Shown here piece after piece: positions 43,542 through 55,832 of a DNA stretch of 64,000 nucleotides. Where the stretch lies: contig OX387608.1 in assembly GCA_947568835.1 (NCBI GenBank), forward strand, positions 13,306,001 through 13,370,000, read 5' to 3'. The notes under the pieces are model-generated. The model did not search any database. It was not told the DNA's origin and saw nothing but the letters and a program-made list of their open reading frames with translations. Within the stretch, counting starts at the first letter, position 1. Every line of letters begins with the position of its first letter. Origin of the DNA: Protonemura montana (lineage: Eukaryota; Arthropoda; Insecta; Plecoptera; Nemouridae). The position numbers and the translations under genes are program-made.

Positions 43542-45992
43542 GTGCGCGGATTTAGGGGATGTTTCTTTTTTGCTTTTAAATGTAAAAACTATAAGAAAGT
43601 TAGATATTTGTATGGAAATTATGGCCATTGGCTCTGGTCTTTCGAGGGATTTGAATAGGTGTCTTGATACGGTGGTATTGGGGCAAGGAAATGTTGTGAT
43701 CGTCAGTGATCCAATTGTAGACACCCGAAATCAGCAACGACCAAGGCTTCCACACAGCCAGTCGAGCAGCGGTCTGGAGGTTTTTTGTGGGTTTGTGAAT
43801 TGCATTACGTGCTCCTTGCCATGCAGCCGAGTCCACGACCACCACCTCGTTCCGCCGAGGTTTTGAAATCAGGTGCAACTCACCGTGTGGTAATGGGTGG
43901 AGGGGGTACCGTGGGAAAATGCGTCTTGTCTTACGCCGACATACGCTTTTCATGATATCCTCTTTACCTCTCTTTGCTAACTTACTGTTTGCAAAGTACC
44001 AACTTTACCAAGAATTGAGATAAAGATTATGGCAGTGTGGGAAAAAGGTTTTTTTATGTTGGTACTTAAATAGTAAGATTATGGGTAGCGAGTTTTTTTT
44101 AAGTTTTTCTGAAATTTTTTATGTTACAAAAAAAAATATCAGAGTCAGTTATACATATAATTTGGTTAAAATATTACAAGCATACTGTGCCTATTTGTAT
44201 GTAAAAAAATTAAATAAACCGTTTTAATAAATTGCTGTTTAAACGTTTTCCCATTGAATTTGCAATCGACAGAAATGAAAATTGATTTATTTTTTATAAA
44301 TAGGGGTCTAACTCATGAATATCAAAAGCAATCATAAGATTCACAAGTAATAACAACAAAGACCGCTTTTAAACCTGAAAAAAAAAATCATCCCAGAATA
44401 AACAATGACATGATTTCTATGTCTCTAGTTCTGAATGTATATTTGGCACGTTTTGCTCACGCCATTTGTCTCCCGACAATTGGATTAGGCTGCAGGCAAT
44501 CAAGCACCTGTGAAATAATTGGCACTCCAGATCACGGAGGTGATAGTCTAGAACTACAAGAGCAAAGATACGCTCTAGGCAGAAATTAGTCAAGGAAAAA
44601 CTGACTAAGTACAAAAATCAAACGCCCAATGTCTACCTCTATAAATAACTGAATTGAAAAATTAGATATCAAATGATTTCTGTTGACCTCACCGTCCCAA
44701 TCGTTGGTAAAAAAAATTAGTTAATTAAAATTTTAAATACGGATATTAGCGTATGTATCGGACAAAGCCCAGAGATCCTTCGAACTCAACACTTCTATGC
44801 GGTTGTTTTTCTAAAACCTAAAACCACAGCGATATTCCATTGAGAATCAGATGGATTCAAACCGTGGGAAATCTATACTAAGGACATTCTTTTACAAATC
44901 AGCTATCTACGTGCTGCGTCAATTTTCAAAGTGCATCTCGCTGCACAAAACTGCAACAGTTGCATCGCGTCGTCGTGGCGCCAAAATGCAACTCGATATG
45001 CATTTCGTTAAAGTACGCATTTTTTTTCCTTGTCTTTTACGCTGTAGAGGCTTTGATGTGTGAAAAATGATGAATGAAGCATCTTTGATTTCTGTCTTGG
45101 TTCAGGAATTACGTTTGTTTTGTGTGTATTTTGTTTGCAGGTAAATTGCTGACTAATTTGATAATGTTAGATACCAAAAAGAAGATCTAATACACCGTCG
45201 TTTTTTTATAAAATAAAATCATAAAAATACGCATGTAATAAACACTATAAATCTGTGATGTTTTGATCGATTACCGTCGATATGTGAAAGAATTTACCCG
45301 CGTGTTTAGGCACAAGTATTCAGGGCATAATTTTCATGTAAAAAAAAAACATAATTATCACCTTTGTCGGTTCTACCTGTTCAGAACTTGCACACCTGAC
45401 GATACGCACAGGACTAATCCGACATAGAAGTCCTGCCCGGTTCAACTGAGGATCGTTTTGGTATTCAATGGCACCCTAGGGTGGTCCGGATCACACGATT
45501 ATCGAGGCCGCCTTTTCGGGGGAACGGCCCTCGGGCGATGGTTGGTCGACCGTATAAATGCACCTGGGAATTTCTCATTGATAGGCCAACGTATCGTGAA
45601 AGGATTCAATGGATTTTGTTTTGAGATTTCTTGTGAATTTGGTTGGAATTGTGTGATATTTAACCGCTTTTTTTTGTGTGATTTTTGATGCAAGGAACAC
45701 AGTTTAGTATATAATTTAGCAGTCCGTACATTTTTCCTCAGTTTTGGAATTTAATTTTAGAACACATTTATAAGATCCAGTATGATTGACCACTTAAGGT
45801 CCTTGCTATTTTTTATTTTTATTATTTTGGCAACACCTTCAGTCGTCAAAAGGTCGTGCCAACCTGTCAAAAACACAATCACATCACACAGTAACCAGTA
45901 GGCTGGATCTTCACCATGACAACGCATAAAATACCAACCGAAAAAAAAACACACAAATACCGAGTTCTTGGTAAAATCCCCTTTGCACACAG
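43542..45992. other. Stretch without firm genes
   Basis: 43700-43950 is GC-richer with open frames on both strands; on the minus strand CACG|GTGAGTT (about 43881) is donor-like, but no acceptor or domain supports an exon. 44000-44800 is AT-rich and empty. 45450-45570 is GC-richer without a recognised product. Confidence 0.3.
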
Positions 45993-46187
45993 GTGCAAAA
46001 TATTCCCCGGTCGTACCATGAGAAATGGCTATCGATAATCGAACGAGGTGCTGCTGGTCACTCACCCGAGGAGCAAATGCCAGAAATGCAGTTTACCACT
46101 TCCTGTCAACACCAACGGCTTGGACCTCGTTCAGTCGATATAATATGCAACCTTAGCAGACAGGCCCGCGACCGTTCACCGATACAG
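45993..46187 (+). other. Candidate internal coding exon, 65 codons, phase 0-0
   Basis: Preceded by an acceptor with a pyrimidine-rich tract (CCCCTTTGCACACAG) and followed by a donor ATACAG|GTACAC. The frame between is fully open and of balanced composition (VQNIPRSYHEKWLSIIERGA ... NLSRQARDRSPIQ), unlike the AT-rich chance frames around it. No family recognised and no neighbouring exon identified. Confidence 0.3.
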
Positions 46188-46189
46188 GT

Positions 46190-47563
46190 ACACCAGTGGC
46201 GTTTGCATAGTAAGTACAGTGGCGGGTATTATTATTAATCCCAGTTAGGATAGCCACTGCTATTTAAAACGGATCCTTATCCTCGCTCTCGAACTGTCAA
46301 TGCCTTAAACTATAAAAATCAATTATTTAAATCGATTTTTTTCCATCCATTATTAAAACTGGTAGAAAAGACTTCATTTAAGGCATGTGACTTAACTAAT
46401 TTTTCTTCTTCTTAAACACCAATTTCTTCCATACTACTCTGTTTTCTTTCTCTTCATACTTCAATCCATTTCCTTCCTCTTTCCTCCAAATTTGCTTGCA
46501 CTTTTTGTAATCATCTTTCTCTTGATCTTCTATCTAATCTATGATCAGGAAAAATTTCTCATGTCCCAAGAACAGCTGAGATCGCTTCCCAGTAGTTAGG
46601 TTCAGCAACACCGCGCAGAATCAGGTATTGGATGGGTGACCATGCCACACACACAACTCCCGATCTATCATCTGCTTATCAAGATCATTGATATCAATAT
46701 TTACCTTTCAAGTTAAAATTCATAAACATGCGGTCATAACTAGGCAACTTTTTACAAATCAATACAGGTATTTTAGGTAGTGAATGTGGACATATTTCTT
46801 ATATTTTAGTAAAACCCTCAACTTCTAACACAAATATCTGTAGCGAAAAACAAAGTAGAATAGTTTAAAGCTTTAAACCCTTTCCGGTCCTATGTCGATT
46901 ACCTTTTTTTTCATTATAATTACAATGCAACTATTGGCGAATGCTTTCACCGTTATTAGACTTCAAACATTTTTAAAATGTAAATAATACGTTAATTATT
47001 GCACCTATATTTCTAAAAAAAAACTTTTATTTTTACTTTAAATACATTTTTTTAATGATTAGGTTCTCAATTGTAATACTGTTAATTTACAGTGGATCAG
47101 AAATGGTTAAAACTTGCCTGTTTCCACTTCTAAAACCTCACAGTTAATCTATCTCTAATCCAAATTCACTCCACTTCTTTCCCCGGACAGAAACTAGAAA
47201 AATGATAGCTAAAACAAAACCGTCACAAATCTGAACAACCCCTCCGAAAGGTTATCAAACCTCCTTGACCCCCACCGACCTTTCCCTTCACCAAACGTCA
47301 GACCATTATTTTCCCATGCAACGTATATAGCGTACATAACCATTGACTAGACGCACAGTTTTCATGAATCGCTAACTAATTTCATTCAACTCTCTATGCC
47401 TGTGAACCGAGAGTGTATTCTGTCTGCGTTTGCTAGCTGTTGCGCTTCCTGTGTCTTGTCTGGGTGCTCGCAATTAGACTGTTAGGTTCATGGGCCATTC
47501 ACTTCGCGAGTAGGGGGAGACCAGGGCATTTAAATACGTCACAGTTACGTTGCAATGTTCTTG
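46190..47563. other. AT-rich stretch with one SINE head fragment
   Basis: 46590-46650 is a plus-strand piece of the 5S-like head (TTCAGCAACACCGCGCAGAA, GGTATTGGATGGGTGACCAT). No other feature recognised. Confidence 0.45.
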
Positions 47564-47965
47564 TTTGATTGTTATTAGGTTTAACGACGCACTGTTTTGA
47601 TATCTGGCAATGTGGCACTGGTGCAATGGCGTCGGTGAATGAGTGGGTGATGATGAACCTAATCTAGCCTAGAAGGGAGGGGAAATCCGGTGTCGACACG
47701 TAGCTTCTCTTATCGAAAACCAAGGGGACCACCGGCTTAATGTCCCTTTCGAAGAACGGTACAACGCGAAAAATAGGATTTCTTCACAAATTCATGCTGT
47801 TGAGAGGTTGATTAGCAAAGCTAATGAAGTTGTTGTACTAACTTTCATCCCTTTAAAACCTCTTTGCCGAACAGAACTGGTCGTTGGTATGATGGTCACT
47901 CATCCAATACCTGAGCGCAGTGTTGCTTAACTTCAGTGGTCTCTTAAGAACCGGTGTTTCTAGAA
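47564..47965 (-). mobile_element. 5S-headed SINE (family D), nearly full length
   Basis: From GGTTTAACGACGCACTGTTT at the 3' end through the AGAAGGGAGGGGAAATCCGG and CCAAGGGGACCACCGGCTTA blocks to the 5S-like head (ATGGTCACTCATCCAATACC, TGTTGCTTAACTTCAGTGGT). Point substitutions throughout mark it as older than the copy at 17081. Confidence 0.8.
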
Positions 47966-50061
47966 CCGGGGACTAGTTCTATGATCTTGTAGCACTAAAT
48001 CTAGCACTAAAACTTATCAATTTGAAAAGTTAACGAAGACTAATTCTGAAATGTTGGGCGCTAAATCTTCAGAATGTTTTAGAAGAACTGAACAGTTATG
48101 AATTGTTTTGTAAAAAATAGCTCAAAACTGGCAAAAATACATATAAATGATTCGACATTCCCATTTTCAAGTATACGTTTTGTAAAGAAGAAAAAAAAAA
48201 CGATTTGAAAAAACCGATTTAATACGAAAATATTTAAATATTTTTCAAAAAACGTAGCAAAATAGAATAAACAAATTTTGAAGAATTGGTTATTCCCTGT
48301 GGATTTATCAAACAAACATAAAAATGAAATCTGTTGGTTTTCTTTGGTAATATTGCACAAGTTTGACTTTCCTATGAACACATTTTCTGTTATTGCTTTA
48401 GCTTTCTGTTATCCAATTTTTCCCTAACCAAATGACGCATGACTTGATACAAATTTCCATTCACAACTCTAAAGCATGACAGAAAACATAAAACTCTCTT
48501 AAAGTCATTGATCATCACAAGTTCATTGAGAAAACAGATCTGAGGTCGAAACCTTATCAAAGACCTCTCAACCTTTACGTCCATTGACACAAATATCAAA
48601 CTATTTATATCAGAATTATTACAGAAATAACACATGTGTTCATGTGGGTTTTTTTTGTCGCTTATCAGCTATCAATCGCATGACTTCCCTTACAGCCGTT
48701 ATTCACAGATCATTTCTGTAACATATGTATACTTATTCCTGATTTGATAGCACTGAAAATAATCTGTGGAAGGGGAGAGGGCAGACCATGAACAGGACAC
48801 AATTTTTGGGTGGGTGTTGACAGTGGCATAGCTAGGATACAAGAGCAATAGGAAAGGAGAGAGGGAGGGGGGATTGGCTTCTAAAATGTGTGCCACTTCA
48901 AGATTATTTGCCTAGAAAATCTAAGGGTTTTTGGTAAAATTTCGGTTTTTATATGACTTCTTCACACAGACATTTTTGCCACCCTTTAGTCTTCTGTCCC
49001 TTCAGTCTCTTCAGTCGATACCTTCATGATTTTGCGCATAAAATCGCTAACCGCTGACGCCGAGTTGCACGTTTTACCAGTCAAAACTCTCAATCGCCAT
49101 TTCCAGAAAATCTTCGATGATATTTTGACAAGTGAGAACGTAGCTTTTTTTGCAAATCCAAGTCAGAATTGATTCTCATGTCTAAATAAATGATTTCCAA
49201 AGTCGATTAGCTTGCACTTGGCCACCATGGACCAGGATACCTTCTCAGAGAATTACCAAATTTATCTAATTTATCTAATTATCTATAATTTTGTCAAAAA
49301 AAAGGGAAAATGTGCACTCCCGTGGTGACGTCACTGGTAGCCAAGTGTAGAAGAGTTGAAAGATTTTATCAACCTGCTGATTTGTCAAGTAAATCAATTA
49401 AATGCGCTCCCAAATGTCATGAGTTGCACGGGAAGGGATTGTCAAAGAAATGCACACTTATAAATTATGCGATATAGTTCCTCTCTCATAAAGATCAAGA
49501 CATTGACATCTCATTTCCTATTCATTCTAAGATCTCATTCTTTGATAATGCTTTGTTCCATATTCATGGCAAATTAGACTGGATCACATTTGGATAGCTA
49601 ACTTAAACAAAAAGTCATTATTAATTTTAATATATTCAGAATCAGAATATTGCATCTTCACTGCATCGCCTTAACCCTTTTTTTCCTTGAGGTCGTGACA
49701 CGTGAGCAGAAGATCTTACCGAAATAATCTCAAATTTTCGGTAAGTTTTAATGGCATCGATAAGGGATCATCAGCATACCTTTGCATATTCGTGCACCAA
49801 ACGAGCACCCATCTAACCCATGCACCCATGTAAAATCTGGAGGTAATCTGTGTCCGATCTAGACACTGGGCCGCCTTCCACTCCGAACTCCATCTCAATC
49901 ATTTTGGGCGAATCACTTATCAACAAAATGCAAAACAGCATAAAACGTATAAACGTCGATGGCTAAGTGCACCCTTATAAAAAAGCTCACGGCAAATTCG
50001 AGTCTCGCTACTCAGCGTCTTGCCTCGATGTAGAATTCATTGCCGAATTTCATGGACAAGA
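47966..50061. other. AT-rich stretch without recognised genes
   Basis: Only a perfect CRE (TGACGTCA, 49326-49333) stands out. 48200-48660 is unusually rich in A and T runs, giving domainless minus-strand frames. Confidence 0.35.
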
Positions 50062-50270
50062 CGATGACCGAAGTTAAGCAACACTGGGCTGGATCAGGCA
50101 TTTGATGGGTGACCATCATAATCATGACAAATTCTGTCTGGGAGTGAGGTTGGAAGGATTAAAGTTAGTTCAACAACTTCATTCGCCTTGCTTATCAACC
50201 TCTCGACAGCATGGATTTAGTTGCACCATGGTGCTCCGGTACCTAGGCTACGTGCCGGCACCGGGTTCCT
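50062..50270 (+). mobile_element. 5S-headed SINE (family D), internally deleted
   Basis: Head ACCGAAGTTAAGCAACACTG and ATTTGATGGGTGACCATCAT, body CAACCTCTCGACAGCATGGA, then a jump to GTGCTCC and TACGTGCCGGCACCGGGTTC, where it stops. Confidence 0.75.
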
Positions 50271-50289
50271 AGACAAGTCTACAACCAAC

Positions 50290-50425
50290 AGACATAAGTT
50301 ACAAAACGTCGGGAAAATTGGTTGTTTTATTAAACATTCAAAAGCCTATTTTTAAATAGTTTTCTTCTCGAAACTAGCGGTCAGCTTAAATAAAGAAGCC
50401 ACGAGTCTTAAAACCATAGTTGCAC
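50290..50425 (-). repeat. Diverged single-arm copy of family C
   Basis: Contains GTTACAAAACGTCGGGAAAA, AACATTCAAAAGCC, TTTAAATAGTTTT and CACGAGTCTTAAAACC, matching one arm and the head of the hairpin element in reverse. No hairpin remains. Confidence 0.4.
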
Positions 50426-50759
50426 AGGTGTTAATTAAAAAAAAACGCAATTGAAGATAATTTCGCTACAAAATCGACGGATAACATCTATCAAAAACCG
50501 GTCTAACATCCTTCAATCTTGCAATTCACAACAAAATCTGAGAAAAATGTCCATCACCGCATCGCACTGCAAAATGCAGCTTCCTTTTTGCCCCTGATCT
50601 CACCAGCGTTGGCGGCTTCGCTCTGTCCCAGCCTCCACAAGACTCTCTAGGCAGTGGTCTCAGGATCTTTGGTCTCAGGTGTCCGTGGTAAGCCCGCCGG
50701 TGTGCAGGTGGGCTCCAGACTAGCCGGCGCCAGTCGACTTGCCAGCCTCCACCACATAC

Positions 50760-50813
50760 CGATCTCTTTCCCACAGTACCATAGGGTCGTTTGTTGCCTG
50801 GCATTGGAGTCAT
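50760..50813 (-). other. Candidate short first coding exon
   Basis: ATG 50813 on the minus strand gives 18 codons (MTPMPGNKRPYGTVGKRS) ending in frame at a good donor GATCG|GTATGTG (50759-50758). An upstream acceptor-like CCCTTCAG (about 50892) would make the 5' UTR spliced. No family recognised. Confidence 0.25.
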
Positions 50814-51524
50814 CTCGCTGGACTGCGCAGGTGGCTGAATGGGCGAAGCCAACGATATACTCTATTTTTTCCTTAGTTGGATCGCCGATCTGAAGGGATT
50901 GTCGCTGACGGGTATTTTAGTTTGCAGGGATTTCAAAATATGGAAATATAAATGTTCTGCTAAGCTTGAGTTAAGTCAAACAGCTCTCAAAATAATGTTT
51001 TACAGAAACGCTGAGACATTTTTGCTGATTTAGCTATTTATAGACATGTTTTTCCTCGTCTTTACTGGGTAACAGCTACTTGATATTTTTACTGTTTTCT
51101 CCCATTATCTATAAAGCAAGTAACAAGGCCAATTCACGGCGACAGTGAAGGCTTTAATCTCATATCAAATGACAAGACATGAACATATTCAATATCAATG
51201 TCATATGAAATGAGTACCTATGACTAGGAGCTAGTTTACACGCCATTTTGTCGATAGTTATTTTATAAACGTCTTCTGCGTCCTCCACGTGAAGTGTACC
51301 GTAAAAGACCCAATTTCCGTGTATTCCCCAATTCTGCAGCTTCTATGCCAAACAGCAAATGCAGCCCACCACATCCGTTCAACGAAACTGTAAAACTAGT
51401 TTCAAATGAACAGGACCGTTCTCATAGCAGTTTGTCGTTCAACACCTCGATCCTATTAATCAATATCGTAACAAAATATAGCTATCTTGGTCAGTATCTC
51501 TGATCTGGACATTTATTTTCTCAC

Positions 51525-51796
51525 CTTGTTAATGAAAAATATAAAAAATCCACCAGGAAAAGTCTTAAAATGTCGATCTTGTGAACAGCTGTGACTTGAA
51601 AAAGTAGCTTGTCGCTTGCCGTACATGCACCATGGTTTCGCGCGCTCTGTTTGAAGGCTGTGGGAACGACTTGAGCTTCAAGTGTGGTCTTCAGAACGCA
51701 GGTGCAGGGGAGATTGTCAGGGGCGTCGGGCGGATACCCACTAGTAGCGTGGATGAACGACGCTGCGAGGACGCCGTAGAGGACAACACGAGGCAT
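51525..51796 (-). other. Candidate exon of a secreted protein
   Basis: From ATG 51796 on the minus strand the frame reads MPRVVLYGVLAASFIHATSG, a textbook-looking signal peptide. Then YPPDAPDNLPCTCVLKTTLE and a further Cys-containing stretch, staying open to a consensus donor AACAAG|GTGAGAA (51524-51523). GC- and CpG-richer than its surroundings over the first ~190 bases. No family could be assigned; the CTC motif just after the signal is noted but not enough for a call. Confidence 0.35.
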
Positions 51797-54007
51797 CGAA
51801 GTGGTGTTTCTCGTGGAGGTGGTGACAACAAAGAAGTTAGAGCTTTGGTTAGGAAAATGGGTGGCCTGTTTGTACGTATCGGACATTTTTCTTTATATGT
51901 AGTCTGGATTTCAGGCAAGGAAAAGCTACGTTTTTGTTTCTCTGGTTTTATTTTCAAATACAAGATCAAATCAACAAGGGATTGATCGAAGGGGAGCGAA
52001 GCTGAAAAAAGTGTAATCAAACCGGGAAAAGCGGCCTGGACCTTCAAATTATTTGTAATATTTACAATTATAATTTTTACAATATTTATAGATGAAAACA
52101 TTCTGTTTTACTTCAAGCAGCCGTTAAACACATTTTACAGAAATATTTGTAAAAAGTAAAAGCTGAGAAAGCGATCAATTGTACTCGAGGGTTGAAGATT
52201 AAAGAGAAGGCACGTTTTAGTACTCCAATTACTACAACTTGTACTTCACATTTGTGAGTCGTGTAAAATTGGACATTTTCCTTTTTTATTGTCAGTAAAA
52301 GCTTCGTTTTAGTCTCATTTTTCGACTGCAGTCCCGGACATGGCAGGACCACCGTAAATATCCAGGATCTTGTAAAATTTAATCACGTCTGCACTTCTTA
52401 AAAACAAAACTGTCTGCATTTTCTTCAATACAGTTTAAAACCTCTGCAAAAAAAAAAAACGTGATTAACTTCTTTACTTTTCCGCCAATTTACTCAAAAT
52501 TCTCCACAAGTTTTTTTTTTTGTTGCCAACTCAACGAATCAAAAATCGACAAACGTCTGCGAAATCTCACGGCTACATCAAAGCTTCGCCTCTACGGCAT
52601 ACACCTGGCTCGACTGTTTTTCCTGCGGTTTCCCCTCCTGGCCGTGTTGCGGTCTCACCCCCCCCCCCTTACAACTGCAACAATCTTCCCACCGATCGAA
52701 AGCGATCATCGAGGGTGTTTTCTTGGTCGCGACGATCAAAGTGACCGCACCGATAGGCACAGGCATAAGTGGCCACGATTGCATCGAAAGGGTGAGAGTT
52801 TCACGCCGACATGTCGAGATTTGATTGAAATATCTAGAAAATACGTTTTCTAGGAAGGTTTTAAGTGCGGATTGCCGAACAAATCATGATTTTATGGCAA
52901 TTTAGAGGCTGACCTTTGGATTTAATCCAAGTGGGAATGATTGTAACTCCCAGCTTAGCATGTTAGCGAGCGTGGTGACGTCTGAGCATCCCTCAACGCT
53001 AACTCTCAATTTCACTCGAAGAATAAAACTGGTTTGGCATCTGTGATGGAACTCTGTTGCTGTCGAAACTCAAGAATTTTCAAGTTTTGGAACTTTGAAA
53101 GGAGGCTGACAAATTTGCGCTCGAACCGGGATCGAAACCCGGGACCTTCCGATTGCCGACCAGGTCTTTTGTATCTCAACTCAGCACCAGTAAGTCCTTT
53201 TGAGAAATTTAAAATCTTCTCACTTCCTCAAGGTAATACTGAGGGCGTGATTGTGAAAATAGTTAACTCCTGTAAAGAGATACAATATTTTTATTGTAAT
53301 TAACTGAATTACTCTTTTTTGATTCACTATATATATATATGTAGCCATTGCATTCACATGCTTTCATTTCAAAACACCATACCGAAGCACAAATCACTAA
53401 CCACTGACCAACAACTTCAAGAAAAATCTCCTCACTTTGTAAAACACAATTCAAACAACTGCAATACACAAAAAAAAATCGAATCGATCGATTCTCGTTG
53501 AACCATAAATTCCGATCCGCAAGAGAATGTCGACTTGACAATTGACAATCCTCACCAAAACCAAGTCACGGTCCCACCGAAACCATCCTCCTCCCTTCTT
53601 CGGAATCCGGCTTGAGAATTTTCACCCAAGACAATTGAATCTTGTACGTGCTCAAGTAATAGGACTCGATATTACGCTTCACCTGCGCGCATTCCGAAGA
53701 CTCCAAGAGGATACCTCGAGGAAACTATTTCATCTCGTCAATTCTTTCATACCAAGGCTATAATAGCAGGGTACATAGAAGAAGAATTTGAAGGTGCCTC
53801 TGCAAGAAGCTTTGATAAAGCTGGCCATTATTAGTTTCGGTCTACTGCTGGGTGTGATGGTCAATGCTGGTGTTGCTAGTGGTGCTCTAGGATGATTGTT
53901 GTTTGCTAAATAGACGTGGAAGCGTTACTTGAGTGGTTGCTTTCAAACGATGCTGATATCTTGCAGTTTATTATCAATACGTTTGCCATATGAATTTAAA
54001 AAATTTT
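51797..54007. other. Stretch without firm genes
   Basis: 52560-52810 is GC-richer with a C8 run at about 52660. 53112-53165 (minus) is a tRNA-like T arm remnant (GGGTTTCGATCCCGG). (TA)n microsatellite at 53328-53340. No exon recognised. Confidence 0.35.
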
Positions 54008-54440
54008 GAACGGTTTGGCGTGTTGGAAACATCGGTTCTCGTGAGATCACCGAAGTTAAGCAACACTGCGCTGGGTCAGGTATTGGATGGGTGACCATCA
54101 TACACATGGCCAGTTCTGTTCGGGAGAGAGTTTGGAGGGATGAAAGTTAGTACAGCAACTTCACTCGCCTTGCTTATCAACCTCTTGACAGCATGGATTT
54201 GTGGAGGAATCCTGTTGTTCGAGTTGTACCGTCCTTCGGAAGGGACGTTAAGCCGGTGGTCCCCATGGTGCTCTTCGAAAAGAGTAAGCGACGTGCCGAC
54301 ACCGAGTTTCATCGTAGGTTAGGTTCATCGTCATTCTCATCGTCATTCACTAGTTCACTGACGCCATTAGACCAGCGCCACAGGGCCCGATGTCAAAACA
54401 GTGCGTCGTTAAACGTCAATCAGCAATCTGCAATCGACTA
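54008..54440 (+). mobile_element. 5S-headed SINE (family D), best plus-strand copy
   Basis: Begins GAACGGTTTGGCGTGTTGG, then CATCGGTTCTCGTGAGATCA, CCGAAGTTAAGCAACACTGC and GGTATTGGATGGGTGACCAT, aligning with 5S rRNA over roughly 70 bases including the A box, intermediate element and the start of the C box. Full body follows, ending in AAACAGTGCGTCGTTAAAC. Confidence 0.9.
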
Positions 54441-54619
54441 CAAAAAATTAAAAAATAAAAATTTGCATGCATGATGTAAATTTGAAACAGGTATTTCAAA
54501 ATGCTATCAGGTATTTATTACAGCTTAAGGGCGGTTAAATAATTTGATCGTACGGTAGTGACGTAGATTTAAAAAAGTACCTACATAGATTTTAAACCAT
54601 TCTAAATATATCTAGAGTT

Positions 54620-54905
54620 CAGCCTGTGAGAAAAGATACCAAAATTGCCCCCCCAGCGATGCTGCCAACTCAAAATGTAATTTCAGTTATGATTTCAGTG
54701 GCGAGATTTTAAAATACCTGAAATATCTGCAAAATAATTCCCAATACTGTTAAAATTGGTAGAAAAATACTTAAAATAGCTCGAAAAAACAAGATATCTT
54801 AGCATGAAAAAAGCTTTAGAGCAAAAGGAAGATGGCGGCCATCAGCGAAGATGATTTTGGACCGTTTTTAAAAATGACAGTTGGCCCTCATGTCAACTTG
54901 TGTGC
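54620..54905 (-). mobile_element. MITE-like family A, minus-strand copy
   Basis: GTGAGAAAAGATACCA, CCCCAGCGATGCTGCCAACTC, GATGGCGGCCATCAGCGAAG and TTTTTAAAAATGACAGTTGG are family blocks in reverse order. The left end of the family is missing. Confidence 0.6.
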
Positions 54906-55591
54906 AACTATGTCTTGTCAACTATGTGCAATACACAATTCAATCGTCACAACAACACTTTGTAGATTATCATCTGTGCTTTCCTGTAAACAACTTATTA
55001 TTTATTAGTTTTCATATCTCATACCAAGGTTAATATATCCGTTTTTTTTCTTTTCTACATAGCTGCTTGTTTATATCTGTGGAAAACTATCTTGCATCTT
55101 AACCCAATCTAAAAGAGGCCGGTAAAGATATGACACAAATTTTACAGGCAATTTCAACATTGACTGGGAAGCTATCAGTTAAATGCTTCTGAAAAAAGGT
55201 CCAGATCCCGACCAATAGGGATAGGGATAGGGAAATCTCATTTAGATTATTATTTAATTATTATCATTGTGTTCAAATACGCATTTAAAATAAAATCTGA
55301 TGTATTTTTTCTTTTTACAATCCGATCATAACTTTTCTATTTATATTTGTTTTAAGAATGGCTAAAATATGAATTCTCGTGGCGGGATGAAAACGGGCTG
55401 TGAATAACCACACGTAGTTCTGACGTCATTTTGTTGTATCCTTTGCGTTCGCTTCTGTTTTTTGAAGTTTTTTGACGTCATACTGACGTCAGATTTCACG
55501 ATATTGAAACGCAAACATTTTAAACAGGTATATTTTATTCAAAATTGGATTTAGAAGAAAATAAAAAAATATGTGTTCGTTATTTACTAAC
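54906..55591. promoter_or_regulatory. AT-rich flank with a cluster of three CREs
   Basis: Perfect palindromic TGACGTCA at 55421-55428, 55473-55480 and 55484-55491, the binding consensus of CREB/ATF-type bZIP factors. The rest of the stretch is AT-rich with nothing recognised. Confidence 0.45.
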
Positions 55592-55832
55592 AAAAAAAAA
55601 CATGATGGTTTTTAGACTCATGTCTATTTAATTTATCCTTAGCACAAGTTTTTAGAAAAACTATTTGAACTGGGTTTTGAATGCTAAGTAAAGGGCTACT
55701 AAATTTCCAAATTTCAGAAATTTGGAAATTTCTGATTTCTAAATTTCCAAACCAGATTAAACCAGGAAATTTAGTAGCCCTTTACTTAGCATTCAAAACC
55801 CAGTTCAAATAGTTTTTCTAAAAAAAAAACAT
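55592..55832 (+). mobile_element. Head-plus-hairpin retroposon (family C), complete copy
   Basis: Flanked by AAAAAAAAACAT at both ends (55592-55603, 55821-55832). Head TTTTTAGACTCATGTCTA, arm AGAAAAACTATTTGAACTGG...GGGCTACTAAATTTCC, a loop itself made of small AAATTTCC/GGAAATTT inverted repeats, then the complementary arm ending CAAATAGTTTTTCT. Arms are nearly perfect, so the copy is young. Confidence 0.87.

Noticed and set aside
53112..53165. tRNA gene
   Set aside because: Only a T-arm-like segment is present; no acceptor stem or D arm. Similar remnants recur at 18790, 31325 and 62275, so it is a SINE relic.
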